From NCBI RefSeq assembly GCF_006717145.1, contig NZ_VFQF01000001.1, positions 1,302,001 through 1,366,000 on the forward strand: a stretch of DNA of 64,000 bases, in the 5' to 3' direction. Shown here one piece after another: positions 21,578 to 30,451 of the stretch. A program made the translations under genes and the position numbers. Numbering within the stretch: position 1 is the first letter of the stretch; each line of letters starts with the position of its first letter. Below the pieces are notes generated by a model, which had not been told where the DNA came from, did no database searches, and saw only the letters and a list, made by a program, of their open reading frames with translations. Origin of the DNA: Humibacillus xanthopallidus. GTDB lineage: Bacteria > Actinomycetota > Actinomycetes > Actinomycetales > Dermatophilaceae.

Positions 21578-23452
21578 ATGAGCCCCGAGCCCACGCACGA
21601 GCCCACGCACGAGCCCGCGCGCGCGCCCACGCCGATCGAGGAGTATGCCGTCCTCGGCGACCTCGGCACGGCCGCCCTCGTCAGCCGGCGCGGCTCGATC
21701 GACTGGCTGTGCCTGCCGCGCTTCGACTCGCACGCCTGCTTCGCCGCCCTGCTCGGCACCCCGGAGCACGGCCGGTGGCTGCTCGGCCCGGTCGACGAGG
21801 AGGCCGTCTCCACGCGCAGCTATGTTGACGGCTCCTTCGTCCTCGAGACGGTGCACCGCACCGCGACGGGCTCGGTGCGGGTGACCGACCTCATGCCGAT
21901 CGCCGACGGCCGCGCCGACGTGCTGCGCCGGGTCGAAGGCCTCGACGGCACCGTGCGGATGGTCCACGAGTGGGTCGTGCGCTTCGGCTACGGCGCGACG
22001 CGCCCCTGGGTCAGCCGCCGCTCCGACGACCGCGAGGGCCGCACCGACACGATCATCACCGCCGTGGCGGGGCCCGACATGCTCGTGCTGCGCGGCCAGC
22101 GGCTCCCCCGCTCGAGCGACGGGCGCCACATCGACGAGTTCGACGTCGCCGCCGGCGAGGTGCTCACCTTCTCGACGACGTGGTTCCCGAGCAACGAGCC
22201 GGTGCCACCGCCGCTCGAGGTGGGGGCACGCATCGAGCACACCCTGCGCCTCAGCCAGACGTGGACGGCGATGAGCGACTACGAGGGTCCCTACCTCGAC
22301 GCGGTGACCCGTTCGCTGCTCGTGCTGCGCATCCTCAGCCACGGCGTGACCGGCGGCATCGTCGCCGCCCCGACGACGAGCCTGCCCGAGGACCTCGGGG
22401 GGGTGCGCAACTGGGACTACCGCTTCTGCTGGCTGCGCGACGCCGCGCTCACCCTCGAGGCGCTGCTCGGCTGCGGCTACCTCCACGAGGTCCAGTCGTG
22501 GCGTGGCTGGCTGCTGCGCGCGGTCGCCGGCGACCCGGAGGACATGCAGATCCTCTACTGCGTCGACGGCGCGCGCGACATCGTCGAGCGCGAGCTCCCT
22601 CACCTGCCGGGGTATGCCGCCTCGTCGCCCGTGCGCATCGGCAACGGTGCCGTGTCCCAGCGTCAGACCGACGTGCTCGGCGAGGTGATGATCTCGCTCG
22701 AGCACGCGCGCTCGCGGGGCCTCAAGGAGTCGGCCGACTCGTGGAACCTCCAGTGCGCCCTCGTCGACAACCTCGCCGACCACTGGGAGCAACCCGACAA
22801 CGGGCTCTGGGAGATCCGCGGCCCGCTGCGCCACTTCACTCACTCGCGGGCCATGGTGTGGGCCGCCTTCGACCGCGCCGTGCGCGGTGTCGAGGAGCAC
22901 GGTCTCCCCGGCCCGGTCGAGCGGTGGCGGGCGCTGCGCGAGCAGGTGCGCGAGGAGGTGCTGACCCGGGGTTTCGACGCCGAGCGCAACACCTTCGTCC
23001 AGCACTACGACACGACGGAGGTCGACGCGTCGCTGCTCACCCTCGGCTCGATCGGCATCGTCGACGGCGACGACCCCCGCATGCTGGGCACCATCCGCGC
23101 GGTCGAGCGGGACCTGCTGCGCGACGGCCTCGTCCTGCGCTACCGCACCCAGAGCGGGGTCGACGGGCTGCCGGGCGACGAGCACCCGTTCCTCGCCTGC
23201 TCCTTCTGGCTCGTCACGGCATACGCCAAGGCGGGTATGACCCCGGAGGCGACGGCGCTCATGGACCGGCTCGTCGACCTCCCCAACGACCTCGGCCTCC
23301 TCTCGGAGGAGTACGACCCGGTCGGAGGCCGGATGGTCGGCAACTACCCGCAGGCGTTCTCGCACCTGGCTCTCGTCGGCGCGGCCCTGTCGCTCGCCGA
23401 GGCGAGCGGAGACCGGGCGACCGCCCGGCGCACCCGGGGAGGTTCGTTGTGA
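21578..23452 (+). CDS. Glycoside hydrolase family 15 protein (glucoamylase/trehalase-like)
   Basis: Cytosolic GH15 enzyme hydrolysing alpha-glucosides; actinobacterial homologues are often trehalases or glucan 1,4/1,6-glucosidases, and the substrate cannot be told here. The 624-residue protein has an N-terminal beta domain and an (alpha/alpha)6 barrel with VRNWDYRFCWLRDA. The likely acid and base lie in NGLWEIRG and LLSEEYDPVGG. No signal peptide is seen; the first 20 residues are a Glu-Pro-Thr-His repeat encoded by short direct repeats. The following MDMPI gene starts inside its stop codon (GTGA). Confidence 0.88.
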   Translation: MSPEPTHEPTHEPARAPTPIEEYAVLGDLGTAALVSRRGSIDWLCLPRFDSHACFAALLGTPEHGRWLLGPVDEEAVSTRSYVDGSFVLETVHRTATGSVRVTDLMPIADGRADVLRRVEGLDGTVRMVHEWVVRFGYGATRPWVSRRSDDREGRTDTIITAVAGPDMLVLRGQRLPRSSDGRHIDEFDVAAGEVLTFSTTWFPSNEPVPPPLEVGARIEHTLRLSQTWTAMSDYEGPYLDAVTRSLLVLRILSHGVTGGIVAAPTTSLPEDLGGVRNWDYRFCWLRDAALTLEALLGCGYLHEVQSWRGWLLRAVAGDPEDMQILYCVDGARDIVERELPHLPGYAASSPVRIGNGAVSQRQTDVLGEVMISLEHARSRGLKESADSWNLQCALVDNLADHWEQPDNGLWEIRGPLRHFTHSRAMVWAAFDRAVRGVEEHGLPGPVERWRALREQVREEVLTRGFDAERNTFVQHYDTTEVDASLLTLGSIGIVDGDDPRMLGTIRAVERDLLRDGLVLRYRTQSGVDGLPGDEHPFLACSFWLVTAYAKAGMTPEATALMDRLVDLPNDLGLLSEEYDPVGGRMVGNYPQAFSHLALVGAALSLAEASGDRATARRTRGGSL

Positions 23453-24150
23453 GGGACACCGACGTCAGCGTCGAGCACATCGCGGTCGAGACCGAGCGGG
23501 TCGTCGCGACCGCCGCCTCGCTGCGCAACGACGCGGTGCTCGCACCGTCGCTCTGCGCCGGCTGGTCGCGGGGGCACGTGCTGTCGCACCTGGCGCGCAA
23601 CGCCGACGCCCTCGGGCGGGTGTGCACCGTCGCGCTGACCGGCGAACCCGCCACGATGTATGCGTCGCAGGAGGCTCGCGACGCCGAGGTCGAGGCGGGT
23701 GCCCGACGCCCGGCCGCCGCGCAGGCCGCTGACATCCTCGAGTCGGCCGAACGGCTCGAGGCCCTGCTCGGAGCGCTGCACCCGGAGCACGCCGACATCG
23801 AGGTCGAGCGGGTGCCCGGCGGGCCCCGCATCGCCGTCGGATGGGTGCCTTTCATGCGGCTGCGCGAGCTCGCCTTCCACCACGTCGACCTCGACGCGTG
23901 CTTCCGCTTCGACCGCATGGCACCGGAGGTCGTCGACCTCCTGCTCACCGACTCCGTCGAGCGGCTGGGTCGCCACGCCGACGCGCCGTCGGTGCGCCTG
24001 GCCACGCCGGAGGGTGGGTCCTGGGTCGTCGGCGACGGTCGTACCCTCGTCACGGGGACCCCGGCAGGCCTGCTGCTGTGGGTCGCTCGCGGTCTCACCG
24101 ACGACGTGACGATCGACGGACCCCCACCCACCCTTCCCTTCGGAGGCTGA
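23449..24150 (+). CDS. Maleylpyruvate isomerase family mycothiol-dependent enzyme
   Basis: A 233-residue protein of the MDMPI_N/DinB-like family, which uses mycothiol as cofactor in characterised members. The N-terminal helical bundle contains LCAGWSRGHVLSHLARNADAL and later LAFHHVDLDA, the expected metal-ligand His pattern, and a small C-terminal domain follows. The substrate is unknown and gentisate degradation is not supported by neighbours. GTG 23449 overlaps the GH15 stop and follows GGGGAGG. Confidence 0.85.
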   Translation: MRDTDVSVEHIAVETERVVATAASLRNDAVLAPSLCAGWSRGHVLSHLARNADALGRVCTVALTGEPATMYASQEARDAEVEAGARRPAAAQAADILESAERLEALLGALHPEHADIEVERVPGGPRIAVGWVPFMRLRELAFHHVDLDACFRFDRMAPEVVDLLLTDSVERLGRHADAPSVRLATPEGGSWVVGDGRTLVTGTPAGLLLWVARGLTDDVTIDGPPPTLPFGG

Positions 24151-24152
24151 GC

Positions 24153-24908
24153 ATGACCGACCACGGATCGACCCCGGAGCACGCGCCGGACGACGCCTCG
24201 CACGATGCCCCGCGCGACGGCGAGGGCGCGGGCGTCGACGGCTACACCGGCGCGGTGAAGCCCGGCGGGCCCGCCGACGTGCGCGAGCTGCCGAGGCTGA
24301 CGATCCGCAAGCTCGCGGTCTCGGAGATGTCGAACAACGCCTACCTGCTGACCTGCCGCACGACGGGGAGCCAGCTGCTCATCGACGCCGCCGACGACGC
24401 CCCCACCCTGCTCGGCCTCGTGCGCTCGGGCGGCGAGGGCCTCGACGCGGTCGTGACGACCCACCAGCACTGGGACCACGTGCGCGCCCTCGCCGACGTC
24501 GTCGCGGCCACCGGCGCGCGCACCATCGCCGGCACCGACGACGCGGCCGCCCTGCCCGTGACCGTCGACGAGACCGTGGGGCAGGGCGACACGGTGGGCT
24601 TCGGCGACGTGACCCTCTCGGTCGTGCACCTGCGCGGGCACACGCCGGGGTCGATCGCGCTCGCCTACCGCGACCCGGACGACGCCGGTGGCCGCACTCA
24701 CCTCTTCACGGGCGACAGCCTCTTCCCCGGGGGCATCGGCAACACGAAGCAGCCCGGCCAGAGCTTCGGCTCCCTCATCGAGGACGTGACGACCCGCGTC
24801 TTCGACGTCTACGACGACGACACGTGGTTCTATCCCGGCCACGGCGACGACAGCACGCTCGGCGTCGAGCGACCGCACCTGCAGGAGTGGCGCGCTCGCG
24901 GCTGGTAG
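24153..24908 (+). CDS. Metallo-beta-lactamase-fold hydrolase (glyoxalase II-like)
   Basis: A 251-residue MBL-fold protein. The metal motif THQHWDH gives the HxHxDH pattern, with further ligands in HLRGHTPGS, FTGDSLF and YPGHGDDS. The first 40 residues are acidic and disordered-looking. Next to a mycothiol-dependent enzyme it may act on a mycothiol thioester, but that is an inference. ATG 24153 follows CGGAGG; the gene ends the three-gene group. Confidence 0.86.
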   Translation: MTDHGSTPEHAPDDASHDAPRDGEGAGVDGYTGAVKPGGPADVRELPRLTIRKLAVSEMSNNAYLLTCRTTGSQLLIDAADDAPTLLGLVRSGGEGLDAVVTTHQHWDHVRALADVVAATGARTIAGTDDAAALPVTVDETVGQGDTVGFGDVTLSVVHLRGHTPGSIALAYRDPDDAGGRTHLFTGDSLFPGGIGNTKQPGQSFGSLIEDVTTRVFDVYDDDTWFYPGHGDDSTLGVERPHLQEWRARGW

Positions 24909-24955
24909 CCGGCCGAACGCATACCGCGTGGGCGCCGTCTGAGGAGTCTGGGATG

Positions 24956-24972
24956 GCCGGCGTCTCGCCGGC
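24956..24972. terminator. Hairpin between convergent MBL and histidine-kinase genes
   Basis: A seven-base stem GCCGGCG/CGCCGGC with loop TCT lies midway between two convergent stop codons. It may terminate in both directions, although the stem is short. Confidence 0.45.
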
Positions 24973-24981
24973 GTGCGGGGC

Positions 24982-26364
24982 TCAGGGGTGGCGGATCGGC
25001 AGCCGGACGCGCAGCACGGTGCGACCCGGCTCGGAGTCGACCTCGATGGCGCCGCCGTGGCGGTCGACGACGATCCGGCGGGCGATGTCGAGGCCGAGGC
25101 CGGTGCCCTTGCCGACCGGCTTCGTCGTGTAGAACGCCTCGAACGCGCGCTCGACCACCTCGGGTGGCATGCCCTCGCCCGTGTCGGCGACCTCGACGAC
25201 GACGGCGTCACCGTCGCGACGGGTCGAGACGCGCAGGGTGCCCGACCCCTCCATCGCGTCGACGGCGTTGTCGACGAGGTTGGTCCACACCTGGTTGAGC
25301 TCACCCTCGTAGGCCGCGATGGGCGGGATGTCACCGAGTTCGCGCTCGACGACGACGCCGCCACGCAGCTTCGGCGCGAGGATGACGAGCGTGCTCTCGA
25401 TGCCCTGACGCACGTCGACGCTCTGCAGCGAGCCCCGGTCCATCTGCGAGTAGGACTTGATCGCGGCGACGAGCTCCGACACGCGTCGGGTCGACTCCCT
25501 CACCTCGGACAGGAGGGTCGTGGCGCGGATCGTGCTCGCGACCCACCGGAGGGAGGGGCCGAGCACGTCGGGGCCCAGCTCGGCCGCGGCGCGGTCGCAC
25601 CAGTCGCGGCCCACCCCGGCGGCGGCGAGGTCGGAGGCGACGTCCCACGGCTGCTCGACCCCGTGCTCGACGAGCCAGTCGGCGAGCTCCTCCTCGCGGT
25701 CGGCGGCCTCGAGGGGATCCTGGAGGGTGGTCGGTGCGTCGACCTCCTGACGGAGCCGGTCGAGGCTGCTGAACTGCTCTGGTGTCATCCCCCGGCCGGC
25801 CATGCTCCCCAGGGACGTGAGGAGGCGCCCGCTCACCGACGTGAGGTCGTCGGCGGCGCGTGCGGCGGCTGCGGCCGGGTTGTTGATCTCGTGGGCGAGC
25901 CCGGCCGCGAGGGTGCCCAGCGTGACGAGCGCGCCGCGCTGCCGCGCCGTGGACTCGATGGACCGGGCCGTGCCGTAGAGGCCGGCGATGAGGTGCTCGG
26001 CCATCGGCAGCCACGTGTGGGTCAGTTCGCGCAGCTCGCCGGCCGGCACGCGCAGCAGCCGTCCGCGCTCGACGCCGCGGGCGGTGGCGAGGTAGACGCC
26101 GTGCTCGTCCCAGGCCCGGAACCCGCCCGCCCACCGGCCCGGCTCGTCCATCCTGCCGACGACGACGTCCTCGCGGCCGATGTGGCGGACCAGCTCGAGC
26201 GCCCCGTCGACGAGGACCCACCAGTCGTCGGCGTGCTCGCCCTCACGGAAGAGCTCCTCGCCCGGCTGGATCTCGACCTCGGAGCCGGCGGCGAGCAGCG
26301 ACCCGAGCTGCTCGTCGTCGAGGCCGCCGAAGATCGGCAGGCCGCGGAGGTCGTCGGTGCGCAT
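24982..26364 (-). CDS. Histidine kinase with N-terminal cyclic-nucleotide-binding domain
   Basis: A 460-residue soluble sensor kinase. Residues about 10-125 form a cNMP-binding/CRP-like beta barrel (FGGLDDEQLGSLL, PGEELFREGEHADDWWVLVDG). A dimerisation helix carries phospho-acceptor H158 in GLAHEINNPAAAAA, and the ATPase has N box TNLVDNAVDAM, G1 ADTGEGMP and G2 GKGTGLGLDIA. There is no transmembrane segment. Its ATG overlaps the stop of the upstream receiver-domain oxidoreductase (ATGA), so the two very likely form a cognate pair. The ligand may be a cyclic nucleotide or another small molecule. Confidence 0.9.
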   Translation of the reverse strand: MRTDDLRGLPIFGGLDDEQLGSLLAAGSEVEIQPGEELFREGEHADDWWVLVDGALELVRHIGREDVVVGRMDEPGRWAGGFRAWDEHGVYLATARGVERGRLLRVPAGELRELTHTWLPMAEHLIAGLYGTARSIESTARQRGALVTLGTLAAGLAHEINNPAAAAARAADDLTSVSGRLLTSLGSMAGRGMTPEQFSSLDRLRQEVDAPTTLQDPLEAADREEELADWLVEHGVEQPWDVASDLAAAGVGRDWCDRAAAELGPDVLGPSLRWVASTIRATTLLSEVRESTRRVSELVAAIKSYSQMDRGSLQSVDVRQGIESTLVILAPKLRGGVVVERELGDIPPIAAYEGELNQVWTNLVDNAVDAMEGSGTLRVSTRRDGDAVVVEVADTGEGMPPEVVERAFEAFYTTKPVGKGTGLGLDIARRIVVDRHGGAIEVDSEPGRTVLRVRLPIRHP

Positions 26365-28091
26365 CAGATCGTCGCCAAATAGCGGTGGACGAAGTAGACC
26401 GACATGGCACCCTCGCCGACGGCCGACGCCACCCGCTTCATCGAGTCCAGCCGCACGTCACCGGCGGCGAAGACGCCGGGCAGGCTCGTCTCGAGGGCGA
26501 ACGGCGCCCGGGGCGCCGCGCCACCCGGAGCGGAGCCCGATGCGGAGGGTGGCGAGGAGGTCGACGCGGACGTCGCCGGAGACGTCGATGCGGCGACCGG
26601 AGCGGTGTCCATGGCCTTGAGGTCGTTGCCCGTGACGACGAATCCCTTGTCGTCCCTGCGGATCTCGTCGCCCAGCCAGTCGGTCCGAGGCGAGGCACCG
26701 ATGAAGATGAAGAGCCAGCCCGCCTCGACCTCGACCCGCTCGCCCGTGTCACGGTCGGCCAGCGTGAGACGCTCGAGATGCCCGTCACCGGCCGCCGCCA
26801 CGACCTCTGCGCGCAGGTGGACCTCGATCGTCTCCGAGGCGAGGATCCGCTCCACGAGGTACTCCGACATGGTCTCCTCGATCGTGGCCCCCCGGACGAC
26901 GAGGTGGACCCGCTTGGCGAAGCGAGCGAGGTTGAGGGCCGCCTGGCCGGCCGAGTTGGCCGCGCCGACCACGTAGACCTCATCACCCTGGCACTGCGCG
27001 GCCTCGCTCGCGTTGGCGCCGTAGTAGACGCCGCGCCCGATGAGCTCGGGCAGGCCCTCCGCCTCGAGGGTCCGGTAGGAGACCCCCGTCGCGATGATGA
27101 CGGCCCGGGCCTCGATGTCGCCCCCGTCGAAGCGGACCGCGCGCACGGGCCCTCGCGCCTCGAGGGCGACGACGTCCCGGGCCAGCACGAGCTCGGCCCC
27201 GAAGCGCCGCGCCTGGGCGAGGGCACGACCGGCGAGGTCCGCACCCGAGAGACCTCGCGGGAAGCCGAGGTAGTTCTCGATCGACGCGCTCTGCCCGGCC
27301 TGGCCCCCGGGGGCCGACTGCTCGACGACGACGGTGCTCAGACCCTCCGAGGCGGCATACACCGCGGCGGCGAGCCCCGCAGGACCGCCACCGACGATGC
27401 ACACGTCGTAGAGCTCGCGCTCGGCGGTGGTCCGCAGGCCAAGGGCCGCGGCGAGCTCGAGGATCGTCGGCGCGCGGAGGACCTCGCCGTCCGGCACGAG
27501 GACGAGCGGGAGGTCGGCGGTCGCCGCGTCAGCCAGGTCGACGAGGCGGGATCCCTCCTCGTCGCGCTCGACGTCGAACCACCGGTAGGGCACGTGGTTG
27601 CGCGCGAGGAAGGTCTTGAGGTCGTGGCTTCGCTCGGACCAGCGGTGACCGACGATGCGCACGTCGGAGGTGTGCTCGGGGTGGGCACGGCGCCAGTCGC
27701 CGAGCAGGTCGTCGACCACGGGGTAGAGCCGCTCGTCCGGCGGGTCCCACGGCTTGAGCAGGTAGTGGTCGAGGCCGATCTCGTTGATCGCCGTGATGGC
27801 GACGTCGGTGTCGGCGTAGGCCGTCAGCAGCAGGAGCTTGGCGTCGGGCACCTGCTCACGCACGTGGGCGAGCAGCTCGATGCCCGACATCCCGGGCATC
27901 CGCTGGTCCGCGCACACGAGGGCGATCGGCTCGTCACGCAGCAACAGGCGGCGCATCGCCTCGAGGGCCTCGGCGCCCGAGGACGCGCGGACGACCCGGT
28001 AGTCGGCGCCGTAGCGCGACCGGAAGTCGCGGGCGATGGCAGCGGACACCATCGGGTCGTCGTCGACCGTCACGATCGTGGCCCTGCTCAT
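26364..28091 (-). CDS. Receiver domain fused to a thioredoxin-reductase-like flavoprotein lacking CxxC
   Basis: A 575-residue fusion. Residues 1-130 are a response-regulator receiver with acidic D10-D12, phospho-acceptor D62, T90 and K113 intact. Residues 145-220 look like a glutaredoxin/thioredoxin-fold module without cysteines (VPYRWFDVE). From about 228 there is a TrxR-like FAD/NAD(P)H domain (CIVGGGPAGLAA; EQSAPGGQAG; AANSAGQAALNL). Where TrxR has CATC this protein has GANA (358-361), so it cannot reduce thioredoxin in the usual way. A Ser/Pro/Ala-rich insertion precedes the final FAD motif GVFAAGDVR. ATG 28091 lies six bases after TAGGGT; the GTG at 28097 would touch the -10 box. Confidence 0.9.
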   Translation of the reverse strand: MSRATIVTVDDDPMVSAAIARDFRSRYGADYRVVRASSGAEALEAMRRLLLRDEPIALVCADQRMPGMSGIELLAHVREQVPDAKLLLLTAYADTDVAITAINEIGLDHYLLKPWDPPDERLYPVVDDLLGDWRRAHPEHTSDVRIVGHRWSERSHDLKTFLARNHVPYRWFDVERDEEGSRLVDLADAATADLPLVLVPDGEVLRAPTILELAAALGLRTTAERELYDVCIVGGGPAGLAAAVYAASEGLSTVVVEQSAPGGQAGQSASIENYLGFPRGLSGADLAGRALAQARRFGAELVLARDVVALEARGPVRAVRFDGGDIEARAVIIATGVSYRTLEAEGLPELIGRGVYYGANASEAAQCQGDEVYVVGAANSAGQAALNLARFAKRVHLVVRGATIEETMSEYLVERILASETIEVHLRAEVVAAAGDGHLERLTLADRDTGERVEVEAGWLFIFIGASPRTDWLGDEIRRDDKGFVVTGNDLKAMDTAPVAASTSPATSASTSSPPSASGSAPGGAAPRAPFALETSLPGVFAAGDVRLDSMKRVASAVGEGAMSVYFVHRYLATI

Positions 28092-28097
28092 GCGCAC

Positions 28098-28103
28098 ACC
28101 CTA
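28098..28103 (-). promoter_or_regulatory. -10 box of the receiver/TrxR-like gene (leaderless type)
   Basis: TAGGGT lies exactly six bases before ATG 28091, the pattern for leaderless transcripts. It also argues against the GTG start at 28097. Confidence 0.55.
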
Positions 28104-28165
28104 GGAGCCAAACCCCGCGAGAGCGCGCGGTTTCACCGCGATCGAGAGGGCTCTCTCGATCAGGC

Positions 28166-28486
28166 TCAGGTGGTGGGCTCGGAGGCGTGGTCTCCGCCCG
28201 CCGCGATGTCCTCCGCGATCAGCGTCTCCAGCTCCGAGCGGAGGAAGTCGACGTCGTGGCTCACGTTCGTCAGCAGGATGTGGCGACGCGGGTTGTTCGC
28301 GACAGCGAGGCCGACGCCCAGGCGCGACCGTCCGTGCTTCTCCCGCCAGGCCCGCTCGAGGCGGGGTCCGCCCTCCCAGTCGACGGGGGCGTGGATCCAG
28401 CCCTGCACGTCGACCAGGTCGCCGTCGGGTCCGTGTCGTCTGTTCTTCGGGGGATCGAATCCCTCGACGGTGATTCGCTCGTCCAT
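28166..28486 (-). CDS. Small conserved-looking protein of unknown function
   Basis: A 106-residue protein (MDERITVEGFDPP start) with no motif I recognise, no signal peptide and no membrane helix. It is acidic, with an aromatic patch DVQGWIHAPVDWEGG and a C-terminal helix LRSELETLIAEDIAAG. Support for this reading comes from high GC at its third codon positions and a TACGGT box exactly six bases before its ATG. No operon partner is evident. Confidence 0.65.
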   Translation of the reverse strand: MDERITVEGFDPPKNRRHGPDGDLVDVQGWIHAPVDWEGGPRLERAWREKHGRSRLGVGLAVANNPRRHILLTNVSHDVDFLRSELETLIAEDIAAGGDHASEPTT

Positions 28487-28492
28487 GCTTCG

Positions 28493-28498
28493 ACCGTA
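28493..28498 (-). promoter_or_regulatory. -10 box of the 106-residue protein gene (leaderless type)
   Basis: TACGGT lies exactly six bases before ATG 28486, which supports this small gene being real and leaderless. Confidence 0.5.
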
Positions 28499-28601
28499 TC
28501 GGCTGCACGGCTCCGCGGGCCAGAGGTTGCCCGGATCAGTTGGTCACACGTCGGCAGCGACGCCCGCCCCCGACGGCCGCACCCGGGGCGTCGTCCTCGG
28601 G

Positions 28602-28617
28602 TTGCACCGGGGTGCAA
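28602..28617. promoter_or_regulatory. Palindrome upstream of the NlpC/P60 gene
   Basis: TTGCACC, two G residues, GGTGCAA form a perfect inverted repeat ending ten bases before the GTG start and touching the AAGGA ribosome site. It could be an operator or a hairpin that hides the ribosome site. Confidence 0.4.
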
Positions 28618-28627
28618 GGATGCTCGC

Positions 28628-29455
28628 GTGAGCGTTGCCAGCACCGATCTGCCCGAAGACGACCGCCCCACCACCGCGACCCACACGGTGAGCGTTGCCG
28701 TGACGACGCTGTGGATCGGACCCGACAGCCCTCGCCCGGTCGATGCTCCCATCACAGCCGACCAGCCCGACGCCGTGGCCTGGCTCGCCGCCCTCGACGA
28801 GAACGACGCCGACGACGAGTCGGGTGACGGCCGCCTCGGCCTGCACGGCCGCGTCGAGTCGCAGCTGCTCGCGGGTGAGCCGGTCGTCGTCGTCGGGTCG
28901 GACGAGTCCGGGCGCTGGGCCGAGGTCGTTGCCCCGTGGCAGCGCTCCCCCAAGGACGAGCGCGGCTACCCCGGATGGGTGCCGGCGGCGCACCTCTCTC
29001 CCGCGGCCGGGCAGGTGCCCACCGCGCAGCCCGGTCGCGCCCCCGACCTCTCGGACCTCCTCGGCGACGTCGGGCAGCCGGACGACGGCGACCACCCCGC
29101 CGTCGTCCTCGCGCGGCAGCACCTCGGGCTGCGCTACCTCTGGTGCGGCATCTCCCCCCTCGGCTTCGACTGCTCCGGACTCGTGCTGCACACGTGGCGC
29201 CAGCTCGGTCACGTCGTCGCTCGCGACGCCTATGCCCAGGCCGAGGTGGCCGAGCCGGTCGCGCTCGACGACGTCCGGTCCGGGGACCTCTACTTCTTCG
29301 CGCACCCCGGCCGGCGCATCCACCACGTCGGCATCGTCGTGCGCCCGGGTCGCATGGTGCACGCCTCCGAGACCGGCGGCGTGCTCGTCGAGGAGGACCT
29401 GCCTCCCGAGCGCGTCGCGACCCTCGTCGCGGCGGGCCGACTGCCGTACCCGTGA
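28628..29455 (+). CDS. NlpC/P60 family cell-wall peptidase
   Basis: Cysteine peptidase of 275 residues. The N-terminal half resembles bacterial SH3 domains (GRWAEVVAPW, GYPGWVPAAHL). The C-terminal NlpC/P60 domain has catalytic C182 in GFDCSGLVLHTW and the His in RRIHHVGIVV near residue 233. No signal peptide is visible, so it resembles cytosolic peptidases that recycle murein peptides (YkfC-like) more than secreted hydrolases; that is an inference. GTG 28628 follows AAGGA with seven bases between. The next gene overlaps its stop. Confidence 0.87.
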   Translation: MSVASTDLPEDDRPTTATHTVSVAVTTLWIGPDSPRPVDAPITADQPDAVAWLAALDENDADDESGDGRLGLHGRVESQLLAGEPVVVVGSDESGRWAEVVAPWQRSPKDERGYPGWVPAAHLSPAAGQVPTAQPGRAPDLSDLLGDVGQPDDGDHPAVVLARQHLGLRYLWCGISPLGFDCSGLVLHTWRQLGHVVARDAYAQAEVAEPVALDDVRSGDLYFFAHPGRRIHHVGIVVRPGRMVHASETGGVLVEEDLPPERVATLVAAGRLPYP

Positions 29456-30363
29456 GGGTCGACCACCGCACCGCGCCCCTGCTCGTCCTCGTCGGCGTGG
29501 TCTCAGTGCAGTTCGGCGGCGCCTTCGCCGCGACGCTCGTGCCGCGCATCGGCGCCACCGGCTCGGTGCTGCTGCGCCTGCTCTTCGCCACGCTGATCCT
29601 GTATGCCGCCGCCCGCCCGTCGTGGCGCGGACGCTCCCGCTCGGACTGGGTGACGGTCGGGCTCTTCGGCCTGGCCCTGGCCGCGATGAACACCAGCTTC
29701 TACGCCTCGCTCGCCCACCTGCCGATCGGCGTGGCGGTCACGATCGAGTTCCTCGGGCCCCTCACGCTGGCGGCCGTGCTCTCCCGCCGCCCGCGTGACC
29801 TCGTCGCGGTGCTGGCCGCCGGGCTCGGGGTCGCGCTCGTGTCCGGCGCCTTCGACAACGCCTGGGACCGGTTCGACAAGGTCGGCATCGCCTTCGCGGC
29901 GATCGCTGGGGCGATGTGGGCGGCATACATCGTGCTGAGCCAGCGCACGGGGCGCGCCTTCGCGGGTCTCGACGGGCTGGCCCTGGCGCTCGTCGTGTCG
30001 ACGGTGCTCGTGGCGCCGCTCGGCCTGACGACGGTCGACCGCTGGACGTGGCAGGACGTCGCCCTCGGGCTCGGCATCGCCGTCCTGTCGTCCGTGCTCC
30101 CCTACTCCCTCGAGCTCGTCGCGCTGCGCCACCTCGCGCAGCGCGTCTTCGGGGTGCTGCTGAGCCTCGAGCCCGCGGTTGCGGCACTCGCCGGCTTCGT
30201 CGTCCTCAGCCAGGTGCTCGACGCGACACAGGTCGTGGGGATGGCCCTCGTCGTGACCGCGAGCGTCATCGTGCTCGGCTCGCAGCGCGGGGCGGCGGGC
30301 GGGCCGGGAGGTTCTGGGCCCACCGGTCCGACGGCCCCGGACCCGACGATCGCCCCCGGTTGA
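29452..30363 (+). CDS. EamA-family (DMT) transporter, RhtA-like
   Basis: A 303-residue integral membrane protein with about ten predicted helices arranged as two EamA repeats (ATGSVLLRLLFATLILY and SSVLPYSLELVALRHLA fit the family). Members such as RhtA export amino acids or homoserine; the substrate here is unknown. A Gly/Pro/Thr-rich cytoplasmic tail closes the protein. GTG 29452 overlaps the NlpC/P60 stop, so the two are co-translated; export of a murein-derived peptide or amino acid is a possible link. Confidence 0.85.
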   Translation: MRVDHRTAPLLVLVGVVSVQFGGAFAATLVPRIGATGSVLLRLLFATLILYAAARPSWRGRSRSDWVTVGLFGLALAAMNTSFYASLAHLPIGVAVTIEFLGPLTLAAVLSRRPRDLVAVLAAGLGVALVSGAFDNAWDRFDKVGIAFAAIAGAMWAAYIVLSQRTGRAFAGLDGLALALVVSTVLVAPLGLTTVDRWTWQDVALGLGIAVLSSVLPYSLELVALRHLAQRVFGVLLSLEPAVAALAGFVVLSQVLDATQVVGMALVVTASVIVLGSQRGAAGGPGGSGPTGPTAPDPTIAPG

Positions 30364-30439
30364 CCTCGGGCTGAACCCAGGCTGCGCGCGGGGCCCACGC
30401 GCCGAGAAACCCGTTTGAGGTCAAGTCCACCTGAAGTCC

Positions 30440-30445
30440 TAGCCT
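30440..30445 (+). promoter_or_regulatory. -10 box of the MFS gene (leaderless type)
   Basis: TAGCCT lies exactly six bases before ATG 30452. A TTGAGG about 19 bases upstream may be the -35 box. Confidence 0.55.
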
Positions 30446-30451
30446 GTGGGC

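Noticed and set aside
26364-28091. Calling this gene trxB
   Set aside because: The catalytic CxxC is replaced by GANA and a receiver domain is attached, so ordinary thioredoxin reductase activity is not supported.
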